A DNA stretch of 64,000 nt from Lactobacillus panisapium (GTDB taxonomy: Bacteria; Bacillota; Bacilli; Lactobacillales; Lactobacillaceae), in NCBI RefSeq assembly GCF_019469265.1, contig NZ_CP048268.1, positions 589,501-653,500 on the forward strand, written 5' to 3'. Below are positions 27,249 through 35,841 of the stretch, in pieces. The translations under genes and the position numbers were made by a program. Under the pieces are notes generated by a model. It saw only the letters and a list, made by a program, of their open reading frames with translations. It had not been told where the DNA came from and made no database searches. Position 1 is the stretch's first letter. Every line of letters starts with the position of its first letter.

Positions 27249-28391
27249 ATGAAAAATTGGTTATTTCGAATTTACATGTACCTGATGAAAATTGGTGCAC
27301 GATTTACGAAAATTAGGGAAAACAAAATAGTAGTTTTAAATGGGGCCGGCAGATCGGGATCAAACGGTTATCTTTTTGCTAAATATATGAAGAAAAATCA
27401 TCCTGAATATGAAATCACTGTGGTTGAGCCGTGGCCCTCGTCACACTTGCCGCTATCCACTTGGCGCGAAATCGGAGCTGCCAAGTTTATTTTAACCACG
27501 CATCAACCATTTAAAATTCACGCTAAGCAGGTTAACATTCAATTTTGGCATGGCATTCCACTTAAGCGAATGGGAATTATGGCTAATAATACTAAGCGCA
27601 AAACCGACATGCGCAATGCTAAACTTTGGCAAAAAAATGCGGATGTAGTGTGTTCGAACTCAGATTTGTATGAAACACTTATGAGTGCTTGCTGCGCCAT
27701 TGAGACTACCAAATACCAAAAAGTGGGCTTTCCGCGCTTGGATGCATTAAAGCATCCTGCATTGTCAAAGGCGCAGCTATTGACCGCTTTATTTAAGGTT
27801 CAAGATGAGCAAGCTCAAATTGCGATCTATATGCCGACATTTCGCTATGAAATGGAAGATGAACAAATCATGGCCCAGATTAAGGCCGGCAACTTTTTTG
27901 CCTTGCCGGATTTTGATGCTGAGTCTTTAAATGAGTCTTTAAAGGCAAAGCACCAATATTTAATTGTTAAACTACACCCGTACGAGATGCAGCTTTTAGG
28001 AATGCAGACCAGTCACTATTCTAATATTGCTTACCTTAATAATGACTATTTATTTGCGCATGATTATGATTTATATGAGCTCTTGGGCAATACCGATATG
28101 CTTATTACTGACTATTCATCAATTTATTTTGATTATTTAATTTTAGACAAGCCAATTATTTTTGTAACTAATTATTTGAGGCAGTATGAGCAAAAACGGG
28201 GACTTTTGCTTGGTCCTTATGAAGAAGTAGTTCCTGGTATTTGCGTTAAAACACAAGCAGATTTGCTTGCTGGGCTTAGTGCACCTGACCGAAAACAACA
28301 GAAACGGCAATATTGGCTGCACCTAACTAATCAATTGCAACATGAATCAGCGTGTGCGGCGATTTATACCTTAATGGCAAATCAGTATTAG
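27249..28391 (+). CDS. CDP-glycerol glycerophosphotransferase (TagB/TagF-like)
   Basis: 380 residues, family of enzymes that add glycerol-phosphate from CDP-glycerol to wall teichoic acid or polysaccharide on the inner membrane face. Diagnostic motifs are NIQFWHGIPLKRMG, MPTFRY, KLHPYE and LITDYSSIYFDYLILDKP, covering the CDP-glycerol site and catalytic histidines. The length suits a TagB-type primase or a capsule-modifying enzyme rather than a full TagF polymerase. First of a cluster with a flippase and a glycosyltransferase. Confidence 0.9.
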   Translation: MKNWLFRIYMYLMKIGARFTKIRENKIVVLNGAGRSGSNGYLFAKYMKKNHPEYEITVVEPWPSSHLPLSTWREIGAAKFILTTHQPFKIHAKQVNIQFWHGIPLKRMGIMANNTKRKTDMRNAKLWQKNADVVCSNSDLYETLMSACCAIETTKYQKVGFPRLDALKHPALSKAQLLTALFKVQDEQAQIAIYMPTFRYEMEDEQIMAQIKAGNFFALPDFDAESLNESLKAKHQYLIVKLHPYEMQLLGMQTSHYSNIAYLNNDYLFAHDYDLYELLGNTDMLITDYSSIYFDYLILDKPIIFVTNYLRQYEQKRGLLLGPYEEVVPGICVKTQADLLAGLSAPDRKQQKRQYWLHLTNQLQHESACAAIYTLMANQY

Positions 28392-28401
28392 AGGAAAAAT
28401 T

Positions 28402-29832
28402 GTGAAGAAAACATTTTTAAATATTTTATATAATGCGGTTTATCAAATTTTTCTCGTTTTGGTACCGTTAATTACGGTACCGTATCTGTCCCGCATCTTG
28501 GGACCAAAAACTTACGGTATCTATAGTAATGTCAACAATATTGTGCAATTCCTGATGATTTTTTGTACTTTGTCAGTTTCTTACATTGGGATGAGAACCA
28601 TTTCGCAAACACGCGCTTTCGGTAATCAGCAAGAATTAACGGATGCATTTTGGGGATTATGGTATTTTCAAGCGTTAGCTGGTCTGGTTACGATTATTTT
28701 GGTGGTTGCTGTCACCAGTTTTTGTCATCTTAAATACGGCAATTATCTATTATTGATGGTGCCATACTTAATCTCGGCACAAGTTGATATTTCCTGGTTT
28801 TTCCAAGGGTTGGCAGCCTTTGGCCGGGTGGTTTTAAAAAATACGGCAGTAAAGCTTGTTTCAGTTGTGCTAATTTTATTATGGGTTAAACAACCAGGGG
28901 ATTTATGGAAATACATGTTAATCATGTCAGTTTCCACAATGCTAGGTTCATTTGTTTTTTGGTTTGATATTCACCGCTATGTCGGTGGACCAGTTAAGCA
29001 CTTTTATAAGTACCAAACAACAATTAAAGCAATCATCACACTGCTTATTCCCCAAATTGCGACCCAAATCTATACGTCGCTTGATAAGCCAATTTTAGGG
29101 CTTTTTCAAAATTCCACTCAGGTGGCCTATTACGATAATTCACAGCGTATTTCGAATATGGTACTGGGAATTGTGACTAGTATTTCACTTGTAATTATGC
29201 CCAAAATGGCTGGTGAGGGTAAAAAGGAACAACGAGTTATTTTAAAAAAATCACTTGAAGCAACGGTAATGCTGGGAACGATGTTTGCCGTGATTATCAT
29301 GGCAAATACGAAAGAATTTGTCCCATTTTTCTTTGGTCATAAATTTATTCCAATGACACCACTGATGTTCTTTTTTGCACTAACAATTGTCATGATTCCA
29401 ACCGGTGGCGTTTTTGCCAACCAATTTGCCTTAGCCAATCACCGCGACCGTGATTATGCATTACCAGTAATTATTGGTGCCTTTCTTGAAGTGATTTTGA
29501 GTTACTTTCTTGACCGCCTTTATGGTGCAACCGGGGCGATGGTGGCAATCTTAATAACCGAATTTATTGTTTTGCTTTTGCGCTTGTGGATTGTGCGTGA
29601 CGGCTATGACTTTAAGTATTCCTTTAAAGAAATTCCCAAGTACCTACTTATTTCCGTTATTGTCCTGGCAGTGGGGATGATTTTGCCACCAATAGTTTCA
29701 TCAGCCTTTTTCAATATGGTAATAAAGTCAATAATCATGTTCCTTCTATATGTAGGATTAATGTTTTTGATGAAACTTGATTTTAACCAAGATATTATTA
29801 TGTTACTAAAACGATTTTTTACACGAGGATAG
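28402..29832 (+). CDS. Polysaccharide flippase (Wzx-like, MOP superfamily)
   Basis: 476 residues, 12-14 membrane segments. It begins with the Wzx hallmark LYNAVYQIFLVLVPLITVPYLSRILGP and contains SLDKPILGLF and later paired helices. It would move lipid-linked saccharide units to the outer face. GTG start after GAGGAAAAA. Sits between the glycerophosphotransferase and a GT32 enzyme, supporting export of a glycerol-phosphate-bearing glycan. Confidence 0.9.
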   Translation: MKKTFLNILYNAVYQIFLVLVPLITVPYLSRILGPKTYGIYSNVNNIVQFLMIFCTLSVSYIGMRTISQTRAFGNQQELTDAFWGLWYFQALAGLVTIILVVAVTSFCHLKYGNYLLLMVPYLISAQVDISWFFQGLAAFGRVVLKNTAVKLVSVVLILLWVKQPGDLWKYMLIMSVSTMLGSFVFWFDIHRYVGGPVKHFYKYQTTIKAIITLLIPQIATQIYTSLDKPILGLFQNSTQVAYYDNSQRISNMVLGIVTSISLVIMPKMAGEGKKEQRVILKKSLEATVMLGTMFAVIIMANTKEFVPFFFGHKFIPMTPLMFFFALTIVMIPTGGVFANQFALANHRDRDYALPVIIGAFLEVILSYFLDRLYGATGAMVAILITEFIVLLLRLWIVRDGYDFKYSFKEIPKYLLISVIVLAVGMILPPIVSSAFFNMVIKSIIMFLLYVGLMFLMKLDFNQDIIMLLKRFFTRG

Positions 29833-29834
29833 AA

Positions 29835-30533
29835 ATGATTCCTAAAATTATTCATTATGTTTGGGTCGGGGGTAATCCTAAACCTAAAAATATTCAGCGG
29901 TGCATGAAAACGTGGCAAAAGCACTTGCAGGACTACCAGATTATCGAATGGAACGAAGATAATTTTGATATTCATGAAAATAAGTACGTTGAACAGGCCT
30001 ATAAGGCTAAAAAATGGGCGTTTGTTTCGGATTACATTCGGGCCAAAGCTGTGTACGAAATGGGCGGAATCTATTTGGATACGGACGTCTTAGTGTTAGA
30101 TAACCTTGAATCCCTTCTTAATAATCGTGCCTTCGTTGGTTTTGAAAATCCGGCTAACCCGTTTACCGCCGTTTTTGGTGCAGAGAAGCATCATCCACTG
30201 CTGAAGGATATGTTGGCTTATTATGATGACCGTAACTTTTCATTTGATCATAATGATCAATTGGCGGGAGTTAATACGGTCTCAGTTTCCGATATTTTAA
30301 AAACCAAGTATCAAGCGCAGCCGAATAATAAGGAGCAAGTGTTAAGTAGTGGAATTCATGTTTATCCCGACGGTATTTTATGCAATCCATCGCCAAAGTC
30401 AAAAACCATTCATGTTTTTACCGGCACTTGGATGGAAGGCGCTAAACCACTAAAACGCAAATTAGTAACTGCTCTAAAAGTGCGCATTAAGACCCAAAAA
30501 GAAGCTGCACTTTACGCTAAGATTTTTCGCTAA
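29835..30533 (+). CDS. Glycosyltransferase family 32 (DXD sugar-binding)
   Basis: 232 residues. It starts MIPKIIHYVWVGGNPKP, the GT32/Och1-like opening, and has the nucleotide-sugar motif GGIYLDTDVLVL (DXD). Capsular polysaccharide transferases of this type add one sugar to a growing chain at the membrane. It follows the flippase by two bases and overlaps sprT by one, so it is translated in the same operon. Sugar donor unknown. Confidence 0.88.
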   Translation: MIPKIIHYVWVGGNPKPKNIQRCMKTWQKHLQDYQIIEWNEDNFDIHENKYVEQAYKAKKWAFVSDYIRAKAVYEMGGIYLDTDVLVLDNLESLLNNRAFVGFENPANPFTAVFGAEKHHPLLKDMLAYYDDRNFSFDHNDQLAGVNTVSVSDILKTKYQAQPNNKEQVLSSGIHVYPDGILCNPSPKSKTIHVFTGTWMEGAKPLKRKLVTALKVRIKTQKEAALYAKIFR

Positions 30534-30991
30534 TGACGCAAGAAGAACTGCAAAAGCTGGTGGAAGAGGTTTCGCTGAAGTATTTTGGTAAGCCTTTTTG
30601 TTATGATGTCAAAATTAATTCCCGCATGACAACAACAGGGGGACGCTACCACTTAGCCGATCATCACCTCGAAATTAACGCTCATTTTTTAGCACCGCAG
30701 TACCGAGACGCCTTAATTGGCATCATTAAACACGAATTGGTGCATTATCATTTGCATCTTGCTAGCAAAGGTTATCGGCACCGTGATGCTGACTTTAAGG
30801 TGTTATTAGCAAAGGTGGGCGGCAGTCGTTATGCCCCTGATATCGGGTTAAAACGTAGCCGTAGAGTTAACTACATTTACCGCTGTCAAAGATGCGGTCA
30901 AACTTACCACCGCGTGCGTCGGATTAACGTTCGCCGGTATGCTTGCGGCAAGTGTGGCGGAAAGCTGAGACTTGATGGGACGCCGCATTAA
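30533..30991 (+). CDS. sprT: SprT-like zinc metalloprotein
   Basis: 152 residues: an SprT domain with zincin motif KHELVHYHLH (HExxH plus third His) and a C-terminal zinc ribbon with CxxC pairs (CQRCG and CGKCG). Such proteins resemble eukaryotic SPRTN proteases; the bacterial role is not well settled. Start overlaps the preceding stop (TAATG). Its place at the end of a polysaccharide cluster is probably incidental. Confidence 0.88.
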   Translation: MTQEELQKLVEEVSLKYFGKPFCYDVKINSRMTTTGGRYHLADHHLEINAHFLAPQYRDALIGIIKHELVHYHLHLASKGYRHRDADFKVLLAKVGGSRYAPDIGLKRSRRVNYIYRCQRCGQTYHRVRRINVRRYACGKCGGKLRLDGTPH

Positions 30992-31016
30992 TGATATAAA
31001 AATTAATCAGTTTTGT

Positions 31017-31071
31017 TTGACAATTGATTAGGTACCAAACTATAATTCAAGTATAAACATTAGGTACCTAA
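31017..31071 (+). promoter_or_regulatory. Promoter and twin GGTACC operators of the MarR-ABC module
   Basis: TTGACA (31017-31022), 18-base spacer, TATAAT (31041-31046). TTAGGTACCAAA (31028-31039) fills the spacer, and the perfect palindrome TTAGGTACCTAA (31060-31071) lies downstream of the start point. The two sites are 32 bp apart, on the same helix face. The MarR gene directly after is the likely ligand. Confidence 0.88.
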
Positions 31072-31107
31072 CTAAAATCAAAAAATAAATATTAAGGAGA
31101 TTTAATC

Positions 31108-31800
31108 ATGAGTCAAACAAGTGATAATTTAATGAAGCAATTACATTTCATTATGCGTGCAAGCCGTTATTTCATGTTTGAAAATAAACTGCCGATTTCG
31201 GGTCAAAAACGGGTTTTGGCGGTACTTAAGCTTGAAGATGGTCTAACACAAAACTATTTAGCAGAAATTTTAGCCTTAAAGCCTGGTTCACTGGCAGAAT
31301 TGTTAAAAAAGATGGAAGCTAAAGGGATCATTAGACGTGAAACTGATGAAAAAGACAAACGAGTAAAACGGGTCTACTTGACTGAAGAAGGTCGTGAAGA
31401 GGCTAATAAGCTAGACGCACTGAAAAAGAAGCAAGATACCACTGCCTTTTTTGCCGGATTAAGTGAAGATGAACAGACCAATTTTAGTCATTACTTGGAG
31501 AAGATCGCTGATGGCTGGGATGATGACTTTAAACACGAAGCACAAAAGTTTGTTGATCCCACTTTTCGGATGCAAGCTTATTCAAAGTGGCACAAGTATG
31601 CTGAAAGCCACGACTTTTCTAAAGAAGAAATGCGCCAAATGTGTCACCGAATGCATAACCGGCACCATTACCATGATGAATACTGCCGCGATTTCAAACG
31701 ACCAGATTTTAAGCATAAATATTGTGATTTTGATAAAAAATGGGAATATGACCGCGACTTTTGGCGAAAATTTTGGCATAATGAAGATGAAGAAATATAA
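31108..31800 (+). CDS. MarR-family regulator with long His/aromatic-rich C-terminal tail
   Basis: 230 residues. Residues ~10-135 form an ordinary MarR winged-helix domain (LTQNYLAEILALKPGSLAELL recognition region and the DEKDKRVKRVYLTEEG wing). Beyond that the protein carries ~60-80 extra residues very rich in His, Cys, Asp, Trp and Phe (CHRMHNRHHYHDEYCRDF among them), absent from typical 140-150-residue MarR proteins. The tail could bind a metal or haem-like ligand; that is inference. AAGGAG precedes the ATG. It probably represses itself and the ABC exporter downstream. Confidence 0.87.
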   Translation: MSQTSDNLMKQLHFIMRASRYFMFENKLPISGQKRVLAVLKLEDGLTQNYLAEILALKPGSLAELLKKMEAKGIIRRETDEKDKRVKRVYLTEEGREEANKLDALKKKQDTTAFFAGLSEDEQTNFSHYLEKIADGWDDDFKHEAQKFVDPTFRMQAYSKWHKYAESHDFSKEEMRQMCHRMHNRHHYHDEYCRDFKRPDFKHKYCDFDKKWEYDRDFWRKFWHNEDEEI

Positions 31801-31812
31801 TTAGAATAAAGT

Positions 31813-31846
31813 AAAAAAAGTTTTTCAGTTAATGAAAAACTTTTTG
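31813..31846 (+). terminator. Hairpin between marR and the ABC exporter gene
   Basis: AAAAAGTTTTTCA pairs with TGAAAAACTTTTT around GTTAA. AT-rich; it may only partly stop transcription, lowering exporter expression relative to the regulator. Confidence 0.65.
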
Positions 31847-31876
31847 TTTAGACAAATTTAGAAAGCCGGTATTTTA

Positions 31877-33628
31877 ATGGCGTTCAAGTCACGTAAAGGT
31901 AAGACTAAGCAAGTTAAGCTAAGCGATTTCTTTCATTTATTAAATCAATTGGACTTAAAGAAATCTCTGTTTGTTATGGGCTTAACTTTTAGTCTAGTTA
32001 CTAGCGCGGCTAATCTAGTTTTACCACTATTAACTCGTGACCTAGTTGATACAAGTAAATGGGACAAGTTTAACTATCATAGTATGGTAATTATTATTGT
32101 TATTTTCGTTGTTCAGCTGGTGTTAGGAACTCTGGGCGGCTACATTTTACGCTACTTCGGTGAAAGTGTTGTTAAGAGTTTGAGAGAGAAGTTATGGAAC
32201 CACTTATTATCATTGCCAATTTCTTATTTTGACGAAAATAAAGCTGGCGAAAGCAGTTCGCGGTTGGTTAATGATACGGGAGTCATTAAAGACTTAATTG
32301 CTTCGCAATTTCCCAACTTTATTACTGGGGCGATTCAACTCTTCTTTTCGCTGATTATCCTGTTTGTGATGGATTGGCAGATGGCTTTATTGATGTTCAC
32401 GATTGTCCCAATTGTGGTACTCGTTTTATTACCTGTTGGTCGAATCATGGCCAGGCTGGGACGAAAATTGCAGAGCGCCACGGCAGAATTTAACGGTGAC
32501 GTTAGTGAAAAGCTGTCTGAAGTGCGGCTAATTAAAGCCAGCAATGGTGAAAATTTTGAACAAAAGCACGGGCAGCGAATGATTCAAAAAATATTTAACA
32601 TTGGTGTAGTGGATGCCCGCGTGGAAGCTATTTTGCAACCAATCATGACTACTTTAATGATGGCCGCCTTTGCCGGCATCTTAGCTTTTGGCTTAATTCG
32701 TGTTGGCCAAGGCAGTTTATCTAGTGGATCCCTAGTTGCTTTTCTACTTTATTTATTTAATGTAATTGCTCCAGTGGCCAATTTTGCGACTTTCTTTTCT
32801 CAAATTCAAAAAGCGCTGGGATCGACTGAACGGATTCAAACGATTTTAGCAATTAAACCAGAGAAGGACAAAACTAGTCCGAAGACGGATTTAGCTAATA
32901 AGACGTTAACGGCTGAAAATTTAAGTTTTAGTTATGAACCAGGGGAGCCAGTTTTAGAATCGGTTTCATTCACCTCCAAGCCTAATTCGGTAATCGCCTT
33001 TGCTGGCCCAAGTGGTGGTGGGAAATCAACCATTTTTGCCCTAATTGAACGTTTTTACCAACCTGATAGCGGCAAAATTATGATCGATGAGCAAAATATT
33101 GCTGAGATTGATTTGGAGAATTGGCGCTCGCAGATCGGCTATGTTTCGCAAAATAGTGCCATTTTTTCTGGTACGATTCGTGATAATCTGACTTACGGCT
33201 TGCCTGGCAGTTTATCTGATGCTGAACTGTGGCGCGGATTGGCGCTTGCTTATGCTGACAAGTTTGTCAAAGATTTTCCTAAACAAATGGACACTGAGAT
33301 TGGTGAACGCGGAATTAAGCTTTCTGGCGGACAAAAGCAGCGCCTGGCAATTGCACGTGCCTTTTTACGCGATCCCAAAATTTTGATGCTTGATGAAGCA
33401 ACGGCTAGTTTAGATTCTGAATCTGAAAGTAAAGTACAACAAGCATTAGATAAGTTAATGGTGAACCGAACCACTTTAGTCATTGCTCACCGACTCGCAA
33501 CGATTGTTAACGCTGACCAAATTTACTTTATTGAACATGGTCAAGTAACTGGTCACGGTACACATCACGAATTAATGAAAACCCATCCGCTATATGCACG
33601 TTATGTTAATGAACAGATGGTAGACTAG
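31877..33628 (+). CDS. ABC multidrug exporter, fused permease and ATPase (BmrA/LmrA-like)
   Basis: 583 residues: six membrane helices (residues ~25-320) followed by a nucleotide-binding domain with Walker A GPSGGGKST, Q-loop YVSQNSAIF, signature LSGGQKQRLAIARA, Walker B ILMLDEATASLD and switch IAHRLAT. A homodimeric or heterodimeric drug/lipid exporter; no partner half-transporter is adjacent, so a homodimer is likely. It lies behind the MarR regulator and its operators. Confidence 0.93.
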   Translation: MAFKSRKGKTKQVKLSDFFHLLNQLDLKKSLFVMGLTFSLVTSAANLVLPLLTRDLVDTSKWDKFNYHSMVIIIVIFVVQLVLGTLGGYILRYFGESVVKSLREKLWNHLLSLPISYFDENKAGESSSRLVNDTGVIKDLIASQFPNFITGAIQLFFSLIILFVMDWQMALLMFTIVPIVVLVLLPVGRIMARLGRKLQSATAEFNGDVSEKLSEVRLIKASNGENFEQKHGQRMIQKIFNIGVVDARVEAILQPIMTTLMMAAFAGILAFGLIRVGQGSLSSGSLVAFLLYLFNVIAPVANFATFFSQIQKALGSTERIQTILAIKPEKDKTSPKTDLANKTLTAENLSFSYEPGEPVLESVSFTSKPNSVIAFAGPSGGGKSTIFALIERFYQPDSGKIMIDEQNIAEIDLENWRSQIGYVSQNSAIFSGTIRDNLTYGLPGSLSDAELWRGLALAYADKFVKDFPKQMDTEIGERGIKLSGGQKQRLAIARAFLRDPKILMLDEATASLDSESESKVQQALDKLMVNRTTLVIAHRLATIVNADQIYFIEHGQVTGHGTHHELMKTHPLYARYVNEQMVD

Positions 33629-33685
33629 CATTACTGGCAGATAATGGCATTCTTGATTTAAAAATTTAACTATACTTCTAATAAT

Positions 33686-33719
33686 CATCCATTGTTGCTT
33701 TAAACTTGGATGTTTTTTT
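33686..33719 (+). terminator. Intrinsic terminator after the ABC exporter
   Basis: CATCCA pairs with TGGATG around a 15-base loop, then seven T. Confidence 0.75.
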
Positions 33720-33757
33720 ATTTGCCTCAAAAATTTTTTACTAAAAAGGATATATGA

Positions 33758-33802
33758 TTTACAGCTAAAATAATAAGTGCTAATATTATATAAGCACTTA
33801 TT
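33758..33802 (+). promoter_or_regulatory. Promoter with perfect inverted repeat before SRPBCC-marR
   Basis: TTTACA (33758-33763), 17-base spacer, TAATAT (33781-33786). AATAAGTGCT (33772-33781) and AGCACTTATT (33793-33802) form perfect 10-bp arms that bracket the -10 element. The MarR protein encoded second in this operon is the natural candidate to bind it. Confidence 0.82.
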
Positions 33803-33817
33803 ATAAGGAGAACAAAA

Positions 33818-34243
33818 ATGAAATTTAGTTACGAACAAGAAACGGACTTAACCGCAGCAGATATTTGGCAATATTATGCCAATATCGACAATTGGTTTGC
33901 CTGGGAAGGAGATTTAGAAAAGGTCACTTTAGACGGGGACTTCATTCAAGGCACTAAAGGCCAGATGAAATTAGAAGGTCAGCCGGCAATGGATTTTGTT
34001 TTAGAATCAGTTACTGCAAATGAGGAGTTTACAGATCGGACACCAATCCCGGGAATGGGAGATGTCTATTTCACTCATCAGATTGGGAAAAAAGGTGCTA
34101 AGACGACCATCACTCATTCGGTTGAATTTGTTCCGCAGAATAGAGAAACTAATTCTGCGGACTTAAAATTTGTTGCAGAAATATTTGCAGATGTACCAGA
34201 GTCCATTTTTGCATTAGAAAAGGCGGCAAGAAAGAATGACTGA
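33818..34243 (+). CDS. SRPBCC (START-like) domain protein
   Basis: 141 residues, polyketide-cyclase/START-like fold judged by the N-terminal YEQETDLTAADIWQYYANIDNWFAW and the later strand-rich pattern. Such small proteins bind hydrophobic ligands; the specific role is unknown. AAGGAG precedes the ATG. It overlaps the downstream marR by eight bases, so it may affect or report the ligand that regulator senses. Confidence 0.78.
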   Translation: MKFSYEQETDLTAADIWQYYANIDNWFAWEGDLEKVTLDGDFIQGTKGQMKLEGQPAMDFVLESVTANEEFTDRTPIPGMGDVYFTHQIGKKGAKTTITHSVEFVPQNRETNSADLKFVAEIFADVPESIFALEKAARKND

Positions 34244-34685
34244 GTTTTCATCAAAGTATCGTGATGATTCAGCTGCATCTTTAGGTTTATCGTTTGCTAA
34301 AGTCTATAACAAATGGCATAAGCAAATTAAGGATGCACTTCAGGCAATTGAACTTACCCACCCGCAGTTCATTGTACTTGCATCTCTAGCATATCTTAGC
34401 CAAGATGAGGTCGAAGTTAATCAAGTTGCGCTCTCAAGACAAAGCGGGATTGATGTTATGACAGTTTCAACGATTTTAAAAAATCTCGAGAAAAACAATT
34501 TAGTCAAACGGGAAGTCTCTTTAACAGATACGCGAGCTAAGGCAATCAAGATGACTGCCACAGGTATGGAAAAAGTCAATGAGGCAACGCCAATCATTGA
34601 AAAGATTGATCAGGAATTTTTTGCTGTCCTAGGGGACAAGCAGGCTGAGTTAAATCAAATTTTGCAAAAATTAGTCAACCAATAA
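34236..34685 (+). CDS. MarR-family transcriptional regulator
   Basis: 149 residues, full-length MarR: THPQFIVLASLAYL helix, recognition region LSRQSGIDVMTVSTILKNLE and wing LVKREVSLTDTRAKAIKMTATG. It is translated by coupling from the SRPBCC gene. Its likely operator is the inverted repeat over the operon's own -10. Confidence 0.9.
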   Translation: MTEFSSKYRDDSAASLGLSFAKVYNKWHKQIKDALQAIELTHPQFIVLASLAYLSQDEVEVNQVALSRQSGIDVMTVSTILKNLEKNNLVKREVSLTDTRAKAIKMTATGMEKVNEATPIIEKIDQEFFAVLGDKQAELNQILQKLVNQ

Positions 34686-34864
34686 TAGCGTAAAAAGCAT
34701 TGGGCAGACATAAAGCATTAATCTGAAAATTAGGACAACTAATTGGAAGTGTTTGTTTTATGCCAGCATCTTTGCTTTTTTGTCGTAAAGAGCAAGCTCA
34801 GGCAATTTATTTTTAAAAAGCTCTTGTACTAGAATTAATTTTGGGTTATAGTATTGTATGTGTT

Positions 34865-34951
34865 GCGGGCATGGCGGAATTGGCAGACGCGCAAGACTAA
34901 GGATCTTGTGATCGCTTTTAGATCGTGGAAGTTCGAGTCTTCTTGCCCGCA
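34865..34951 (+). tRNA. tRNA-Leu (anticodon AAG)
   Basis: Acceptor GCGGGCA pairs with TGCCCGC, discriminator A. The D arm contains GGCGGAATTGGCAGACGC. The anticodon stem CAAGA/TCTTG holds the loop CTAAGGA, so the anticodon is AAG (codon CUU). The long variable arm TGATCGCTTTTAGATCGT is a class II feature of Leu. The T loop is TTCGAGT. No CCA is encoded. Confidence 0.96.
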
Positions 34952-34959
34952 CTAAAGAT

Positions 34960-34985
34960 AAATGGAGCTTTGGCTCCATTTTTTG
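34960..34985 (+). terminator. Terminator after tRNA-Leu
   Basis: AATGGAGC pairs with GCTCCATT around TTTG, then a T-run. Confidence 0.88.
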
Positions 34986-35000
34986 TATAGTTTAATTATG

Positions 35001-35028
35001 GCACCACTAACTTTAAGGTGCTTTTTTT
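35001..35028 (+). terminator. Second, tandem terminator
   Basis: GCACC pairs with GGTGC around an AT-rich loop, followed by seven T. It backs up the terminator 16 bases upstream. Confidence 0.65.
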
Positions 35029-35113
35029 ATTTTAAAAATTAATTACATTGCATGACTTAAGCTAAGAAGAGTTTATACTTATAGATAATGATTAAGAAGT
35101 AAGGGTAAATTTC

Positions 35114-35761
35114 ATGGCGAAAAGACGTAAGGGAAAAAAGCAGTCTAATTTTGTAATTATACTTCGCACGTTTATTATTTTGTTTGTGTTGATAATTGCA
35201 TTTGTGGCATTTAGATATTATCGCCGGCAAGCAATTCAGTCAGAACAAATCAGGCAGGAACAGCTAGCACGTGAAGAGGCAAGACAAAAAATTATTCGGC
35301 AGCATAAGGCTTTTATTAAGGAAATTGGTCCGATTGCTAAAGAAGTTGACCGCGAGTTTGAGCTTCTCCCGAGTATTACAATTGCGCAAGCTTGTCTTGA
35401 AAGTGACTATGGTCAAAGCAGTCTGTCGCAAAAATATAATAATTTGTTTGGTGTAAAAGGCACTAATCCTAATACTTCAGCAGTTTTAACTACGAAAGAG
35501 TACGTTAAGGGCAAATGGATTGTGGTCAAGGCGCGCTTTCAAATTTATGATTCTTACGAGGCATCAATTAGGGCACATGCTAGGCTTTTTCAAAAGGGAA
35601 CCACTTGGAATAAGCAACAATATAAACACGTTTTAACCGCCAAAGATTACCGCAAGCAGGCTCACGCACTTGTTCAAGATGGGTACGCCACTGATCCGAA
35701 TTATGCTGATAAATTGATTAAACTAATTGAACAATATCATCTTGATCGGTTTGATAAATAA
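35114..35761 (+). CDS. Membrane-anchored peptidoglycan glucosaminidase (GH73)
   Basis: 215 residues: a very basic N-terminus (MAKRRKGKKQ), one transmembrane anchor (~residues 15-35), a charged helix and a glucosaminidase domain. The domain shows LPSITIAQACLESDYGQS with the catalytic glutamate, NNLFGVKG, and YATDPNYADKLIKLI, all standard for GH73. It would trim glycan strands at the outer membrane face during growth or division. Monocistronic, with terminators on both sides. Confidence 0.92.
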   Translation: MAKRRKGKKQSNFVIILRTFIILFVLIIAFVAFRYYRRQAIQSEQIRQEQLAREEARQKIIRQHKAFIKEIGPIAKEVDREFELLPSITIAQACLESDYGQSSLSQKYNNLFGVKGTNPNTSAVLTTKEYVKGKWIVVKARFQIYDSYEASIRAHARLFQKGTTWNKQQYKHVLTAKDYRKQAHALVQDGYATDPNYADKLIKLIEQYHLDRFDK

Positions 35762-35796
35762 AAGGCAATCTATCCTAAAAGATGCCTTCTTTTTTG
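35761..35796 (+). terminator. Intrinsic terminator after the glucosaminidase gene
   Basis: AAGGCA.TCT pairs with AGA.TGCCTT, then CTTTTTT. Confidence 0.82.
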
Positions 35797-35841
35797 GTAC
35801 AATAATATAGTTACAAAATTTGGTTTGTGAAGGGAATTAGC

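Noticed and set aside
34758..34979. A 73-codon minus-strand frame covering the tRNA-Leu
   Set aside because: It is the reverse complement of the tRNA and its terminator, a well-known source of false ORFs.
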